A stretch of 58,719 bases of DNA from Bacillota bacterium (GTDB lineage Bacteria; Bacillota; Clostridia; Peptostreptococcales; Anaerovoracaceae), in the NCBI GenBank assembly GCA_029101005.1, contig JAQXQE010000015.1, positions 1 through 58,719 of the forward strand, in the 5' to 3' direction. Each line of letters starts with the position of its first letter. Position 1 is the first letter of the stretch. The position numbers were made by a program, and so were the translations under genes. Under the pieces are notes generated by a model. It had not been told where the DNA came from. It searched no databases and saw only the letters and a list, made by a program, of their open reading frames with translations. Shown here one piece after another: positions 8,111-17,191 of this stretch.

Positions 8111-10126
8111 ATGATTAAGTATGTAGCACTTATTGCTGCTGTTATCGGTCTGCTTGTAGCTTTCGGACTCGCTTCATGGGTTAACAAGCAGGATGATGGT
8201 AACGACAGAATGCGTGAGATCTCTGGATACATCAGAGAGGGAGCTTTCGCATTCCTTAAGAAGGAGTACAAGACAATGATCATTGTTATTGCTGCTCTCT
8301 TCATCATCATCGGCCTCGCAATCAACTGGACATCAGCTGTTCTTTATGTTTGCGGAGCTGCACTCTCAGTACTTGCAGGTTTCTTCGGCATGAATGTAGC
8401 TACTAACGGTAACGTTAGAACTGCTGCTGCTGCTATGAACAGCGGTATGCCAAGAGCTCTCAAGGTTGCTTTCCGTTCAGGAGCTGTAATGGGACTTTGC
8501 GTAGCTGGTCTCGGTCTCTTTGGACTTGGAGCAATCGTAGTTCTTCTTGACCTTGCAACAATCACACAGACTATCACTTCATTCGGACTTGGAGCTTCAT
8601 CAATGGCTCTCTTCGGCCGTGTTGGTGGTGGTATCTACACAAAGGCTGCTGACGTAGGAGCTGACCTTGTAGGTAAGGTTGAGGCTGGTATTCCTGAGGA
8701 CGATCCACGTAACCCTGCTGTTATCGCAGATAACGTAGGAGATAACGTTGGTGATGTAGCTGGAATGGGTTCAGACCTCTTCGAGTCATACGTTGGATCA
8801 ATTATCTCAGCTGTAACACTTGCTGCTGTAGCTGTTAATGAGTCAGAGATCAACGCAACATTCTCAGAGACAACTGCTGCAATCTTCCCACTGCTCATCT
8901 CAGCATCAGGAATCATTGCTTCAATCATCGGTATCATGGCTGTAAGAGGATCAGAGAAGGTTAACCCTGCTAAGACTCTTAACCTTGGTACATATGTATC
9001 AAGTGCTATCGTAATCGCTGTAGCTCTCTATCTTTCAAAGACAATGCTGCAGTCATTCACATACGCATTTGCTATCATCGCTGGACTCCTCGTTGGAGTT
9101 ATCATCGGTGAGCTCACAGAGATCTACACAGCTGCTGAGCACAAGTTCGTAAAGAGAATCGCTGAGGAGTCACAGACTGGTTCAGCTACAACAATCATCT
9201 CAGGACTTGCTGTAGGAATGGAGTCAACAGTTTGGCCTATCCTCTTCATCGGTGTTGGCGTAATCATCGCTTACAACTTCGCTGGACTCTACGGTATCGC
9301 TCTTGCTGCTGTAGGAATGCTTTCAACAACAGGTATGACAGTTGCTGTAGATGCTTATGGTCCAGTATCTGACAATGCTGGCGGAATCGCTGAGATGTCA
9401 GAGCTCCCAGATGAAGTTCGTGAGATCACAGACTGCCTCGACTCAGTAGGTAACACAACAGCTGCTATCGGTAAGGGATTCGCTATCGGTTCAGCTGCAC
9501 TCACAGCACTCGCTCTGTTCGCATCATTCGCTGCTGCAACAGGCGTAGCTTCAATCTCACTCACAGAGCCACTCGTAATCGTTGGCCTCTTCATCGGTGC
9601 TATGCTGCCATTCCTCTTCTCAGCTCTCACAATGAGCTCAGTAGGTAAGGCTGCTAACCAGATGATTCAGGAGGTTAGAAGACAGTTCCACGAGGATGCT
9701 GGAATCATGGAGGGAACTTCAAAGCCTGACTATGCTAGATGCGTAGAGATTTCAACTGCTGCTGCTCTTAAGGAGATGGTTGCTCCTGGAGTACTTGCTA
9801 TCGTAGCTCCAATGCTCGTAGGACTTCTCCTCGGTGTTGAGTCACTCGGCGGAATGCTCGCTGGTGCTCTTGCTGCTGGTGTTCTCCTTGCTATCATGAT
9901 GGCTAATGCTGGTGGTGCATGGGATAACGCTAAGAAGTACGTTGAGAGCGGTGTATACGGCGGTAAGGGAAGTGAGACACACAAGGCTGCTGTTGTTGGA
10001 GACACAGTTGGTGACCCATTCAAGGATACATCCGGTCCTTCAATCAACATCCTCATCAAGCTGATGACAATCGTTTCACTCGTATTCGCACCTGTATTTG
10101 TACAGTTCGGCGGAATCCTCTTCTAA
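8111..10126 (+). CDS. hppA: Membrane-bound ion-pumping pyrophosphatase
   Basis: This 671-residue membrane protein with about 16 hydrophobic segments hydrolyses pyrophosphate and pumps H+ or Na+ across the membrane. Signature stretches are present: the substrate-site [40 protein letters not shown], and near the end [15 protein letters not shown]. The motif [10 protein letters not shown] has Ala where K+-independent enzymes have Lys, so it belongs to the K+-dependent class; the pumped ion cannot be read with certainty. ATG 8111 is preferred over TTG 8105 because AGGAGG at 8096-8101 is nine bases away from it and only three from the TTG. It ends at a strong terminator. Confidence 0.96.
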   Translation: MIKYVALIAAVIGLLVAFGLASWVNKQDDGNDRMREISGYIREGAFAFLKKEYKTMIIVIAALFIIIGLAINWTSAVLYVCGAALSVLAGFFGMNVATNGNVRTAAAAMNSGMPRALKVAFRSGAVMGLCVAGLGLFGLGAIVVLLDLATITQTITSFGLGASSMALFGRVGGGIYTKAADVGADLVGKVEAGIPEDDPRNPAVIADNVGDNVGDVAGMGSDLFESYVGSIISAVTLAAVAVNESEINATFSETTAAIFPLLISASGIIASIIGIMAVRGSEKVNPAKTLNLGTYVSSAIVIAVALYLSKTMLQSFTYAFAIIAGLLVGVIIGELTEIYTAAEHKFVKRIAEESQTGSATTIISGLAVGMESTVWPILFIGVGVIIAYNFAGLYGIALAAVGMLSTTGMTVAVDAYGPVSDNAGGIAEMSELPDEVREITDCLDSVGNTTAAIGKGFAIGSAALTALALFASFAAATGVASISLTEPLVIVGLFIGAMLPFLFSALTMSSVGKAANQMIQEVRRQFHEDAGIMEGTSKPDYARCVEISTAAALKEMVAPGVLAIVAPMLVGLLLGVESLGGMLAGALAAGVLLAIMMANAGGAWDNAKKYVESGVYGGKGSETHKAAVVGDTVGDPFKDTSGPSINILIKLMTIVSLVFAPVFVQFGGILF

Positions 10127-10154
10127 TCAACGGAAGACTTACGACAGACGCAAA

Positions 10155-10188
10155 AGGCGATGGCTGGAGACAGCCATCGCCTATTTTT
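10155..10188 (+). terminator. Intrinsic terminator of hppA
   Basis: A 12-bp perfect stem (AGGCGATGGCTG and its complement) with a GAGA loop is followed by ATTTTTAT. Confidence 0.93.
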
Positions 10189-10220
10189 ATATGTATAAAT
10201 TCACAAATTTTGTATAGAAC

Positions 10221-10249
10221 TTGCAATAACAAGCACAAAATGGTATAGT
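10221..10249 (+). promoter_or_regulatory. Promoter of pheST
   Basis: TTGCAA (10221-10226), 17 bases, TATAGT (10244-10249), with TG one base before the -10 (extended -10). The leader to pheS is only about 37 bases, too short for a T-box. Confidence 0.75.
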
Positions 10250-10292
10250 AAATTGTTGAAAAATAACAAAACAAGCCAAGGAGGGATAATAA

Positions 10293-11330
10293 ATGCTTAA
10301 CAAATTAGAGCAGATTCGTGAAGCAGGCCTTGCAAGAATTAGTGAGGCGGAGAATTTAAATGCTTTACAGGAAATTAAGAAAGAATTAACCGGTAAGAAG
10401 AGTGAACTCAATGAAGTACTCAAGAGCCTCGGTTCTCTTGAGGCTGAGATGAAGAAATCTGTTGGTATGAAGGCTAACGAGATTAAGAACTTCTTCGCAG
10501 ATAAGATTAAGGAGATGGAAGATAAGATTGTTGCGTCTGCATCTGTAATGGATGAGGAGATCGATCTTACTCTGCCTGGTATTCCTGTTGCTGAAGGTGC
10601 ACTGCACCCAATCACACAAATGTGCTACGACCTCAATGATGCCTTTTTATCCCTCGGCTTTGAAGTGTACAACGAAGATGATATCAGCAGCGAGATGTTT
10701 GCTTTTGACAACCTAAACTTCCCAGCAGATCACCCAGCTAGACAGTCAATGGACACATACTGGATTGAGGGCACTGAGGATAAGAGCGGAGCAGAGAGAC
10801 TCTGTCTCAGACCACATCTGACAGGTGGTTCAGTTCGTAAGCTCATCCAGGACGGTGTTCCAGCTAGATTCATCTATCCAGGACGCGTATATAGAAACGA
10901 GAACACAGATGCTAGACACGAGAGAGCATTCTTCCAGTATGAGGCTCTTATCGTAGATAAGAATATTACATTCTCATCAGGTAAGGTTATGATTAACACT
11001 ATCCTCGAGAAGGTATTCGGTAGAAAGATCAATGTAAGAATGAGAGAAGGATTCTTCCCATTCACTGAGCCAGGATATGAGATCGATATGGAGTGTCTCG
11101 TATGCGGAGGTAAGGGTTGCAGAGTATGTAATCAGAATGGTTGGATCGAGGTTATGCCAGGTGGTGTAATCAACCCTAATGTAGTAAGAGCTGCTGGACT
11201 CGATCCAGATGAGTACACAGGTTTCTACACAAACATCGGTCTCGACAGACTTGTAATGATGCGTTATGGAGTAGATGACGTTAGATTCTTCCACAGCGCT
11301 GATCTTAGATTCTTAAAGCAGTTCAAGTAA
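10293..11330 (+). CDS. pheS: Phenylalanyl-tRNA synthetase alpha subunit
   Basis: This catalytic subunit of 345 residues belongs to the heterotetrameric class II enzyme that charges tRNA-Phe. An N-terminal coiled-coil tRNA-binding arm (about 1-85) is followed by the catalytic core: motif 2 in GRVYRNENTDARHERAFFQY and motif 3 in GLDRLVMMRYGVDDVRFF. A small cysteine-rich stretch, CLVCGGKGCRVC, is of the kind known in many bacterial PheS. AAGGAGG precedes the ATG. It is the first gene of a two-gene operon with pheT 14 bases downstream. Confidence 0.97.
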   Translation: MLNKLEQIREAGLARISEAENLNALQEIKKELTGKKSELNEVLKSLGSLEAEMKKSVGMKANEIKNFFADKIKEMEDKIVASASVMDEEIDLTLPGIPVAEGALHPITQMCYDLNDAFLSLGFEVYNEDDISSEMFAFDNLNFPADHPARQSMDTYWIEGTEDKSGAERLCLRPHLTGGSVRKLIQDGVPARFIYPGRVYRNENTDARHERAFFQYEALIVDKNITFSSGKVMINTILEKVFGRKINVRMREGFFPFTEPGYEIDMECLVCGGKGCRVCNQNGWIEVMPGGVINPNVVRAAGLDPDEYTGFYTNIGLDRLVMMRYGVDDVRFFHSADLRFLKQFK

Positions 11331-11344
11331 GGAGGAGGTAGAGC

Positions 11345-13765
11345 ATGAATATTTCATTAAATTTCGTTAAGAAGTTCGTTGATCTGCCTGAGGAGCTTAC
11401 TCCACAGCAGATTGCATATGACCTCACAATGAGAACTGTTGAGGTAGAAGATGTTATCAATACTGCTGATAAGTTTGAGAATATCGTAGTAGGAGAGATC
11501 AAGGAAGTAAATGATCACCCTAACGCTGATGCACTCAAGTGCTGCATCGTTGACTGCGGTGAGGATGAGTTAAAGCAGATAGTTTGTGGAGGTTCAAATC
11601 TCTACGCAGGCGAGAAGGTTGTTGTTTCGAAGCCTGGTGCATATGTATACTGGCACGGTGATTCTGAGCTCGTACTAATTAAGGAGTCAAAGCTCAGAGG
11701 CGAGCCTTCATACGGTATGATCTGTGGAGCTACTGAGGTGTACATGGATGCACTTTTCCCACCTGCAAGCGAGACAGAGATTGTTGATCTCAGCGATTTC
11801 GATTGCTATCCAGGACAGAATGTTGCTGAGGTAATCGGAATGAACGACATCGTTCTCGAGGTAGATAACAAGTCACTTACTAACAGACCTGACCTCTGGG
11901 GACACTACGGTGTTGCTAGAGAGATTGCTGCTATCTATGAGCTTGAGCTCAAGCCACTGCCAGAGCTGAAGCTTGACCCAGCTACACCAGAGTATAAGGT
12001 AACAATTCACGATACAGACAGATGCCCAAGATACGCAGCTGTTGAGATTGAGAATGTATACCAGAAGGAAGCACCACTCTGGATGAAGTCACTCATCATC
12101 AACGGTGGAATGAGACCTATCAATGCTATCGTTGATATCACTAACTATGTAATGATGGCTGTTGGACAGCCTGAGCATGCTTTCGACAGAACACATGTTG
12201 AAGGCGAGCATATCAATGTAAGAGTTGCTAAGGCTGACGAGACACTCACACTTCTCGACAGATCAGAACTCGAGCTCACAGAGGATGATCTCGTAATCTG
12301 TGACGTTGAGGAGCCAATGGCACTTGCTGGTATTAAGGGAGGAATAAAGGATTCAATCCTTCCTGAGACTACAGGTGTAATCCTTGAGGTTGCTGACTTC
12401 ACAGCAGGTGGAATCAGAAGAACTGAGAAGAGACAGAACGAGAAGACTGATGCTTCAATGAGATACGAGAAGGGTATCGATACTCAGAGAGTAGATCAGG
12501 GTCTTGGACTTGCTGCAGAGCTCTTCAAGGAGGTATTCCCAGAGAGCAATATCGTTGCTTACGGTGATGTTGATGCAGAGCCAACACAGAATGCTGTAAT
12601 CGATGTTACAAAGGCATTCCTTGACCAGAGACTTGGTAAGGAGATTCCACAGGAGACAATCGAGGGTGTACTCACAAGACTCGGATTCCAGGTTGAGTTC
12701 GACGGCGAGACATATCACTGCGTAGCTCCTACATGGAGATCAACAGGTGACGTTGCTGTTAAGGATGACATACTCGGAGAAATCGCTAGACTTCTCTCTT
12801 ACGAGAGCTTCGAGGCAACACCACTCCCTGTTAACTTCGAGCACAGCGTTAACCAGCCACAGTTCACACTCCAGAGAAGAATCAAAGAGTACCTTGCATT
12901 CAGATGCGGATTCTATGAGGTCTTCACATATCCATGGGTAGATGAGAAATATCTCAAGGCTGCTGGTACAGACTTCAGCAAGGCTGTAAGACTCGCTGAG
13001 GGTCCATCACCTGAGACATCAACTCTCAGAACATCACTGATTCCAGGACAGCTCGAGGCAATCGAAAAGAATCTCAGATACTTCGACAGCTTCAGCATCT
13101 TCGAGTCAGCACAGTGCTTCGAGCAGGGTGAGTATCATCCATCAAACGAGGTTGAGACTCTTCCAGTTCACAAGAACTACATCACTGGTACAATCACTGG
13201 CAAGGATGCTAAGACACTCTTCTTCCAGGTTAAGGGAGTGATCGAGAACCTTCCAGGATACTGCCACTGCAAGACTGTAAGCTTCGCTCAGAAGGAGCAG
13301 CCAGCATGGGCTGATTCCAAGGTATGGCTCAACGTTATCTGCGATAAGAAGGTTGCAGGATCGATCGGACTCGTATCCGTATCAGCTATGAACGAGGCTG
13401 GAATTAAGAGAGCTAATGTAGCTGCATTCGAACTCGATTTCGATATGCTGCCAGCTCTTCCATCAAGAGACAACGTGTTCAAGCACCTTCCAACATATCC
13501 GCTCGTACAGCAGGATCTCTCAGTAATCGTTGATGAGTCAATGACATGGGAGCAGATCAAGGGTAGCATCAATATGATGGTTAAGGACATCTGGTTCGTT
13601 GAGGAGTACAGAGGCGAGCAGATTCCAGAGGGCAAGAAGTCAATCATGTTCAGCGTTAAGATCGGTAACGATGACAGCACAATGACATCAAAGCAGATCG
13701 ACAAGAAGATGGCTGGCATTCTCAAGAACCTCAAGAATAAGTGCGGAGCAGAACTCAGAGACTGA
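11345..13765 (+). CDS. pheT: Phenylalanyl-tRNA synthetase beta subunit
   Basis: This 806-residue partner of PheS has the normal domain set: an N-terminal EMAP-like tRNA-binding domain (about 40-150), the B3/B4 editing domain in the middle (about 210-390), a B5 DNA-binding-like domain (about 405-475), a catalytic-like core with no activity of its own, and a C-terminal ferredoxin-fold anticodon-binding domain (about 710-806, starting HLPTYPLVQQDLSVIVDE). GGAGGAGG lies just before the ATG. It stops with TGA, rare in this window, and is followed by a bidirectional terminator. Confidence 0.97.
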   Translation: MNISLNFVKKFVDLPEELTPQQIAYDLTMRTVEVEDVINTADKFENIVVGEIKEVNDHPNADALKCCIVDCGEDELKQIVCGGSNLYAGEKVVVSKPGAYVYWHGDSELVLIKESKLRGEPSYGMICGATEVYMDALFPPASETEIVDLSDFDCYPGQNVAEVIGMNDIVLEVDNKSLTNRPDLWGHYGVAREIAAIYELELKPLPELKLDPATPEYKVTIHDTDRCPRYAAVEIENVYQKEAPLWMKSLIINGGMRPINAIVDITNYVMMAVGQPEHAFDRTHVEGEHINVRVAKADETLTLLDRSELELTEDDLVICDVEEPMALAGIKGGIKDSILPETTGVILEVADFTAGGIRRTEKRQNEKTDASMRYEKGIDTQRVDQGLGLAAELFKEVFPESNIVAYGDVDAEPTQNAVIDVTKAFLDQRLGKEIPQETIEGVLTRLGFQVEFDGETYHCVAPTWRSTGDVAVKDDILGEIARLLSYESFEATPLPVNFEHSVNQPQFTLQRRIKEYLAFRCGFYEVFTYPWVDEKYLKAAGTDFSKAVRLAEGPSPETSTLRTSLIPGQLEAIEKNLRYFDSFSIFESAQCFEQGEYHPSNEVETLPVHKNYITGTITGKDAKTLFFQVKGVIENLPGYCHCKTVSFAQKEQPAWADSKVWLNVICDKKVAGSIGLVSVSAMNEAGIKRANVAAFELDFDMLPALPSRDNVFKHLPTYPLVQQDLSVIVDESMTWEQIKGSINMMVKDIWFVEEYRGEQIPEGKKSIMFSVKIGNDDSTMTSKQIDKKMAGILKNLKNKCGAELRD

Positions 13766-13778
13766 TTCACGACAAGCT

Positions 13779-13809
13779 AAAAGGTCGCCTGATTACCAGG
13801 CGACCTTTT
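13779..13809. terminator. Bidirectional terminator between pheT and thiN
   Basis: A 13-bp stem (AAAAGGTCGCCTG / CAGGCGACCTTTT) with a five-base loop, T-run on both strands, between convergent genes. Confidence 0.93.
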
Positions 13810-13825
13810 CTTATGCGGTAGATTT

Positions 13826-14464
13826 CTATGCGTCGGAAGATCTTATGATGTAAGCGGCTCCATCGCCTATACTTACTTCTGCACAACATCCGTCGACTTC
13901 GTTGCTGATTCCCAGTGTTGATGCTTTGACCATCGTTGCATTCTCAAGAGGATACTTGGCTCCGCTGACATATACACCATCAATCTTCTCGAAGACTGGA
14001 ACTATGGAGAAGAATCTGTAAGTTGGATCGTTCTCGATGCTGAGGCTTCCATTCTCAAGAATCTCAACCGTGTTCTTCTTATCTACAAGACGAATGCCTG
14101 AGAGATTGTCCTTGAATTTGAGCAGGAGGGAAAGTGCACCGAGCGTGTGATCGAGTCTGCCACCGATTCCTCCAAGGAAAGTTATATCTTCTACACCTTC
14201 GTCAAGACAGTAGAGAACACATGCTTCTGCATCAGTGATGTCCTTCTCAACAGGGTAGGTGATGTATTTGCAATCGAGTCTGATCTCCTCCTTTGTCGAA
14301 TCAAAGTCTCCGATTACGCAATCTGGCTGAATGTTATTAGCCTTTGCTATTGACTGGCCCGCATCAGCGCAGATTACAATATCTGCTTTATCGCAGTGCT
14401 TGAGAAGAAAGTCTCTATCGTAGTTCTCAATATATGCAAGTATTACTGTTGCTTTCTTAATCAT
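13826..14464 (-). CDS. thiN: Thiamine pyrophosphokinase
   Basis: This cytoplasmic enzyme of 212 residues transfers pyrophosphate from ATP to thiamine, giving the cofactor TPP. The N-terminal catalytic domain shows the family signatures ICADAGQSIAKANNIQPDCVIGDFDS and, further on, DITDAEACVLYC and FLGGIGGRLDHTLG, whose acidic residues bind Mg-ATP. The smaller C-terminal beta domain (about 145-205) binds thiamine. GAGAGG precedes the ATG. In Bacilli this gene usually follows rsgA-rpe; here it stands alone between a terminator and a divergent DUF975 gene, with no TPP riboswitch. Confidence 0.93.
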   Translation of the reverse strand: MIKKATVILAYIENYDRDFLLKHCDKADIVICADAGQSIAKANNIQPDCVIGDFDSTKEEIRLDCKYITYPVEKDITDAEACVLYCLDEGVEDITFLGGIGGRLDHTLGALSLLLKFKDNLSGIRLVDKKNTVEILENGSLSIENDPTYRFFSIVPVFEKIDGVYVSGAKYPLENATMVKASTLGISNEVDGCCAEVSIGDGAAYIIRSSDA

Positions 14465-14491
14465 TTTAACCTCTCTTTAAACAATACTGAT

Positions 14492-14520
14492 TTTACTTTA
14501 CAAGTAGAAGTTGGTATAAT
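14492..14520 (+). promoter_or_regulatory. Promoter of the DUF975 gene
   Basis: TTTACT (14492-14497), 17 bases, TATAAT (14515-14520), with an extended -10 TGG before it. It lies in the divergent gap with thiN. Confidence 0.7.
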
Positions 14521-14554
14521 TCAAGAATAATTTCTAAATCCAAAGGAGAAAAAA

Positions 14555-15382
14555 TTGAATATACAAGATATATATATCGTTAACGAGAACCCTATGCTCA
14601 TTCAGAAGCTCTGCAAGGATCACAGCAGAGGTTCGTTCAATAAATACTTCATCGGTATTCTTATTGTATCTATTCTCAGTAACTGGATTCCAAACATTCT
14701 ATCTGTATTCCTGCCAACAAGCATGACAGAGTATATGGATATGTCATCGATGGGAGATTATGCCAATATTATGCCACAGATTCCGCTTATATTCGCATTC
14801 TACACATTCGTCTTCAATGGAGTGCTGCAGCTCGGACAGGCGCTCTATGTACTCACATATCTCAGAAATAGAAGCATAGAGCCGTCAGCAATCTTCGAGT
14901 CATTCAGCTTCTACTTCAAGGCATTCAAGATCAGCATTTTCCAGACTCTGATCTGTACAATGTGGGCAATGCTCTTCGTTATTCCGGGAATCATCGCGGC
15001 ATATGGTTTCAGACAGTCATACTTCATACTCGCTGATGATCCAAGCAAGAGTTCAATTCAGTGCATGGCAGAGAGTAAGCTCAGAATGACAGGTAACAAG
15101 ATGAATCTGTTTAGACTTGACCTGACATACTTCCCATATATCTTCATCGGATATTTCATCCAGAATATGATATATTACGTTCCTTCAATTGATTTCTCAT
15201 CGCTTCAAGGAACAATAATTGCTCTCGTTGCAAGCATCCCATTTGTTTGGGCAACAGCCAAGTGGTCACTTGGTGAGGCTGCCTTCTATGAGCTGATGAT
15301 CTCGCGAGGATTCAATAACTTCCGCTATGCAGGGCAGGATGCGTTCCGCCAGACTGTAAGCCACGACAGCACAGAAATCTAA
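14555..15382 (+). CDS. DUF975 family multi-pass membrane protein
   Basis: This 275-residue integral membrane protein of unknown function has about five or six hydrophobic segments (for example 33-52, 75-105, 130-152, 195-215, 225-245). The stretch SYFILADDPSKSSIQCMAES followed by LRMTGNKMNLFRLDL matches the usual DUF975 core of a YILAD-type segment, an ESK..MKGHK-like helix and an aromatic transmembrane segment. The start is TTG at 14555: AAGGAG ends seven bases before it and there is no suitable ATG. A short cytoplasmic N-terminus of about 30 residues precedes the first helix. It has its own extended -10 promoter and a terminator, so it is a single-gene unit. Confidence 0.8.
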   Translation: MNIQDIYIVNENPMLIQKLCKDHSRGSFNKYFIGILIVSILSNWIPNILSVFLPTSMTEYMDMSSMGDYANIMPQIPLIFAFYTFVFNGVLQLGQALYVLTYLRNRSIEPSAIFESFSFYFKAFKISIFQTLICTMWAMLFVIPGIIAAYGFRQSYFILADDPSKSSIQCMAESKLRMTGNKMNLFRLDLTYFPYIFIGYFIQNMIYYVPSIDFSSLQGTIIALVASIPFVWATAKWSLGEAAFYELMISRGFNNFRYAGQDAFRQTVSHDSTEI

Positions 15383-15393
15383 GATATGACGAT

Positions 15394-15423
15394 AAAACCG
15401 AAGGCTATTTGCCTTCGGTTTTT
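15394..15423. terminator. Bidirectional terminator, DUF975 gene / rluD
   Basis: A 12-bp stem (AAAACCGAAGGC / GCCTTCGGTTTT) with a TATTT loop and T-runs on both sides. The end of the rluD coding region lies inside the stem. Confidence 0.92.
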
Positions 15424-16304
15424 GCTATACAAGATACGATATCGGCAGGATACGCCGCCTCAATTTCGAGCGGCTCTCCTGTGATAGGGTGGTTAAATGC
15501 GAGGTAGTAAGCGTGTAGCGCCTGTCTGTCAATCAGCTCAGGAGCTTCACCGCCGTAGAGTGCATCTCCGACAATCGGATGACCGAGATGGGAGAGGTGA
15601 ACACGGATCTGATGAGTACGACCTGTGTGGAGAGTGAGTTCAACGAGTGAGTACTCACCGCCCATAGTCTTAAGGAGCTTAACATCTGTGCGAGCTTCCT
15701 TACCACCATCGAACATTACAGTTCTATGAATTGATTCCTGAGATGGACGTCCTACAGGGAGGTCGATTGTGAACTCGTCATACTTAACGATGCCGTGTAC
15801 AACAGCGATGTATTTCTTGACTACAGTCTGCGCACGCATCTGTGATGAGATATCGTTCTGGGAATTTGCATTCTTAGCGATTACGATGATACCGGAAGTA
15901 TCCATATCGATGCGATTTGCAAATCTCACTTTGAAGTTCTGATTAGTATCGTTCATATATTTAACTACACCATTGCAGATGGTGTGAGTAGGATGTCCCT
16001 TGGTAGGGTGAACGATGATGCCTGGTTGCTTATCTATAATAAGAAGATCCTCATCCTCGTAGAGAACAGAGATTGGAATATCCTCAGGCTCGAAGTCGTT
16101 TGTCTCCTGTGGAAGTCTAACGCTGATAACATCACCAACCTCTGGTTTGACGAATCCTTTGGTTTCTACGCCGTTAAGATCTACGAGGGACTGATATTTC
16201 ATCTTCGTCTTAAAACGTGCTGAGAACTTGAAATTCTGCCTCAGAATCTGATTGATAGTAAGACCATATTCTTCTGCTGTAACTGTGTGTTTATACTTGC
16301 CCAT
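15405..16304 (-). CDS. RluA/RluD-family pseudouridine synthase
   Basis: This 299-residue enzyme converts uridine to pseudouridine in structured RNA, most likely 23S rRNA. An N-terminal S4-like RNA-binding domain (about 13-75) precedes the catalytic domain, whose key Asp lies in ANRIDMDTSGIIVIAK. The later GRTHQIRVHLSHLGHPIVGD block is the family hallmark. ATG 16304 is chosen because AAGGAT lies about six bases before it; an upstream in-frame ATG at 16319 would put that site inside the gene. The exact target base (RluD- or RluA/YjbO-like) cannot be told from sequence alone. It follows nadK on the minus strand after a small hairpin. Confidence 0.9.
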   Translation of the reverse strand: MGKYKHTVTAEEYGLTINQILRQNFKFSARFKTKMKYQSLVDLNGVETKGFVKPEVGDVISVRLPQETNDFEPEDIPISVLYEDEDLLIIDKQPGIIVHPTKGHPTHTICNGVVKYMNDTNQNFKVRFANRIDMDTSGIIVIAKNANSQNDISSQMRAQTVVKKYIAVVHGIVKYDEFTIDLPVGRPSQESIHRTVMFDGGKEARTDVKLLKTMGGEYSLVELTLHTGRTHQIRVHLSHLGHPIVGDALYGGEAPELIDRQALHAYYLAFNHPITGEPLEIEAAYPADIVSCIAKTEGK

Positions 16305-16323
16305 ATTAATCCTTTGCATTATC

Positions 16324-16347
16324 AGGGACGGTGCTTAGACCGTCCCT
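16324..16347 (-). other. Hairpin between nadK and rluD genes
   Basis: A perfect 9-bp stem (AGGGACGGT / ACCGTCCCT) with a six-base loop and no T-run. It could be a processing or attenuating element in the pepF-nadK-rluD transcript. Confidence 0.5.
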
Positions 16348-16355
16348 TTGATTGT

Positions 16356-17159
16356 CTATATTAATTTGCCTTTGAGTTTCTTCCAGTAATCGTAGTCTGC
16401 GAATCTTACGAGATGTATGTCATTGCATGACTTCCTGATTGTAATCTTCTTGACGTTATTGAACTCATGAGCACGTCCGTCGAAGGAGAGGATTATTGTG
16501 CCTTTCTCGCTTCGGTTAATTCCTCGTACTGTAATTATCTCATCAGAAGGGAGGATGATGCTTGAGTGGAAGCATCTATATGCATTGGTATTCATCGGAG
16601 CCACTGGTGTAATCTGAAGCAAATCAAGCTCAGGTGATACTAGTGAACCTCCGAGTGAGTAGTTGTACGCTGTAGAACCAACAGGTGTGGAGATCAACAG
16701 TCCATCACCAGAGAAATCCTCAATCACAGTATCAGTAATAGAAACTCTGTACTGTGATACATGTGAGAAAGGTCCTCTGATCATGAGTTCATTGATTCCA
16801 TATCTGTGATAGGTGTCTTTAGTTGTATCAATGATGGCTTCTATTGTCTTAATGGTCTGAATCTTGTAATTACCAGCAAGATAGCAGTCAATAATCTTCT
16901 CCGCTTCATCAGGATTAGCCTCCTGGAAGAAGCCGAGGTGACCAGTGTTGATGCTGATGATAGGAGCCTGCGGGAAGCCGTATCTGTGGACAAAGCTTAA
17001 GAATGTTCCGTCTCCACCTATGCAAATGAGAAGGTCAATAGAAGTAGAGTACTGATTGACTACTCTTAGATCCTTGTTCTCAAGTATGCTGTTAATTCTA
17101 TCAGCAACCTCTATCGAGAGATCCTTATTGTTTCTGTAAACATATACACTTAATGACAT
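16356..17159 (-). CDS. nadK: NAD kinase
   Basis: This 267-residue enzyme makes NADP from NAD and ATP, the only route to NADP in bacteria. The hallmark ICIGGDGTFL motif (about residues 48-57) holds the catalytic Asp; the NTGHLGFF loop, the NELMIRGPF stretch and the glycine-rich DGLLISTPVGSTAYNYSLGG are all conserved. The ribosome site is modest (GAAAG). In Clostridia nadK often pairs with a haemolysin-type methyltransferase and argR/recN; here it is between pepF and a pseudouridine synthase, with short gaps (32 and 51 bases), suggesting one transcript from the pepF promoter. Confidence 0.94.
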   Translation of the reverse strand: MSLSVYVYRNNKDLSIEVADRINSILENKDLRVVNQYSTSIDLLICIGGDGTFLSFVHRYGFPQAPIISINTGHLGFFQEANPDEAEKIIDCYLAGNYKIQTIKTIEAIIDTTKDTYHRYGINELMIRGPFSHVSQYRVSITDTVIEDFSGDGLLISTPVGSTAYNYSLGGSLVSPELDLLQITPVAPMNTNAYRCFHSSIILPSDEIITVRGINRSEKGTIILSFDGRAHEFNNVKKITIRKSCNDIHLVRFADYDYWKKLKGKLI

Positions 17160-17191
17160 ATATTAGCGCTTTCTGCAGCTTGGCTGCGATA

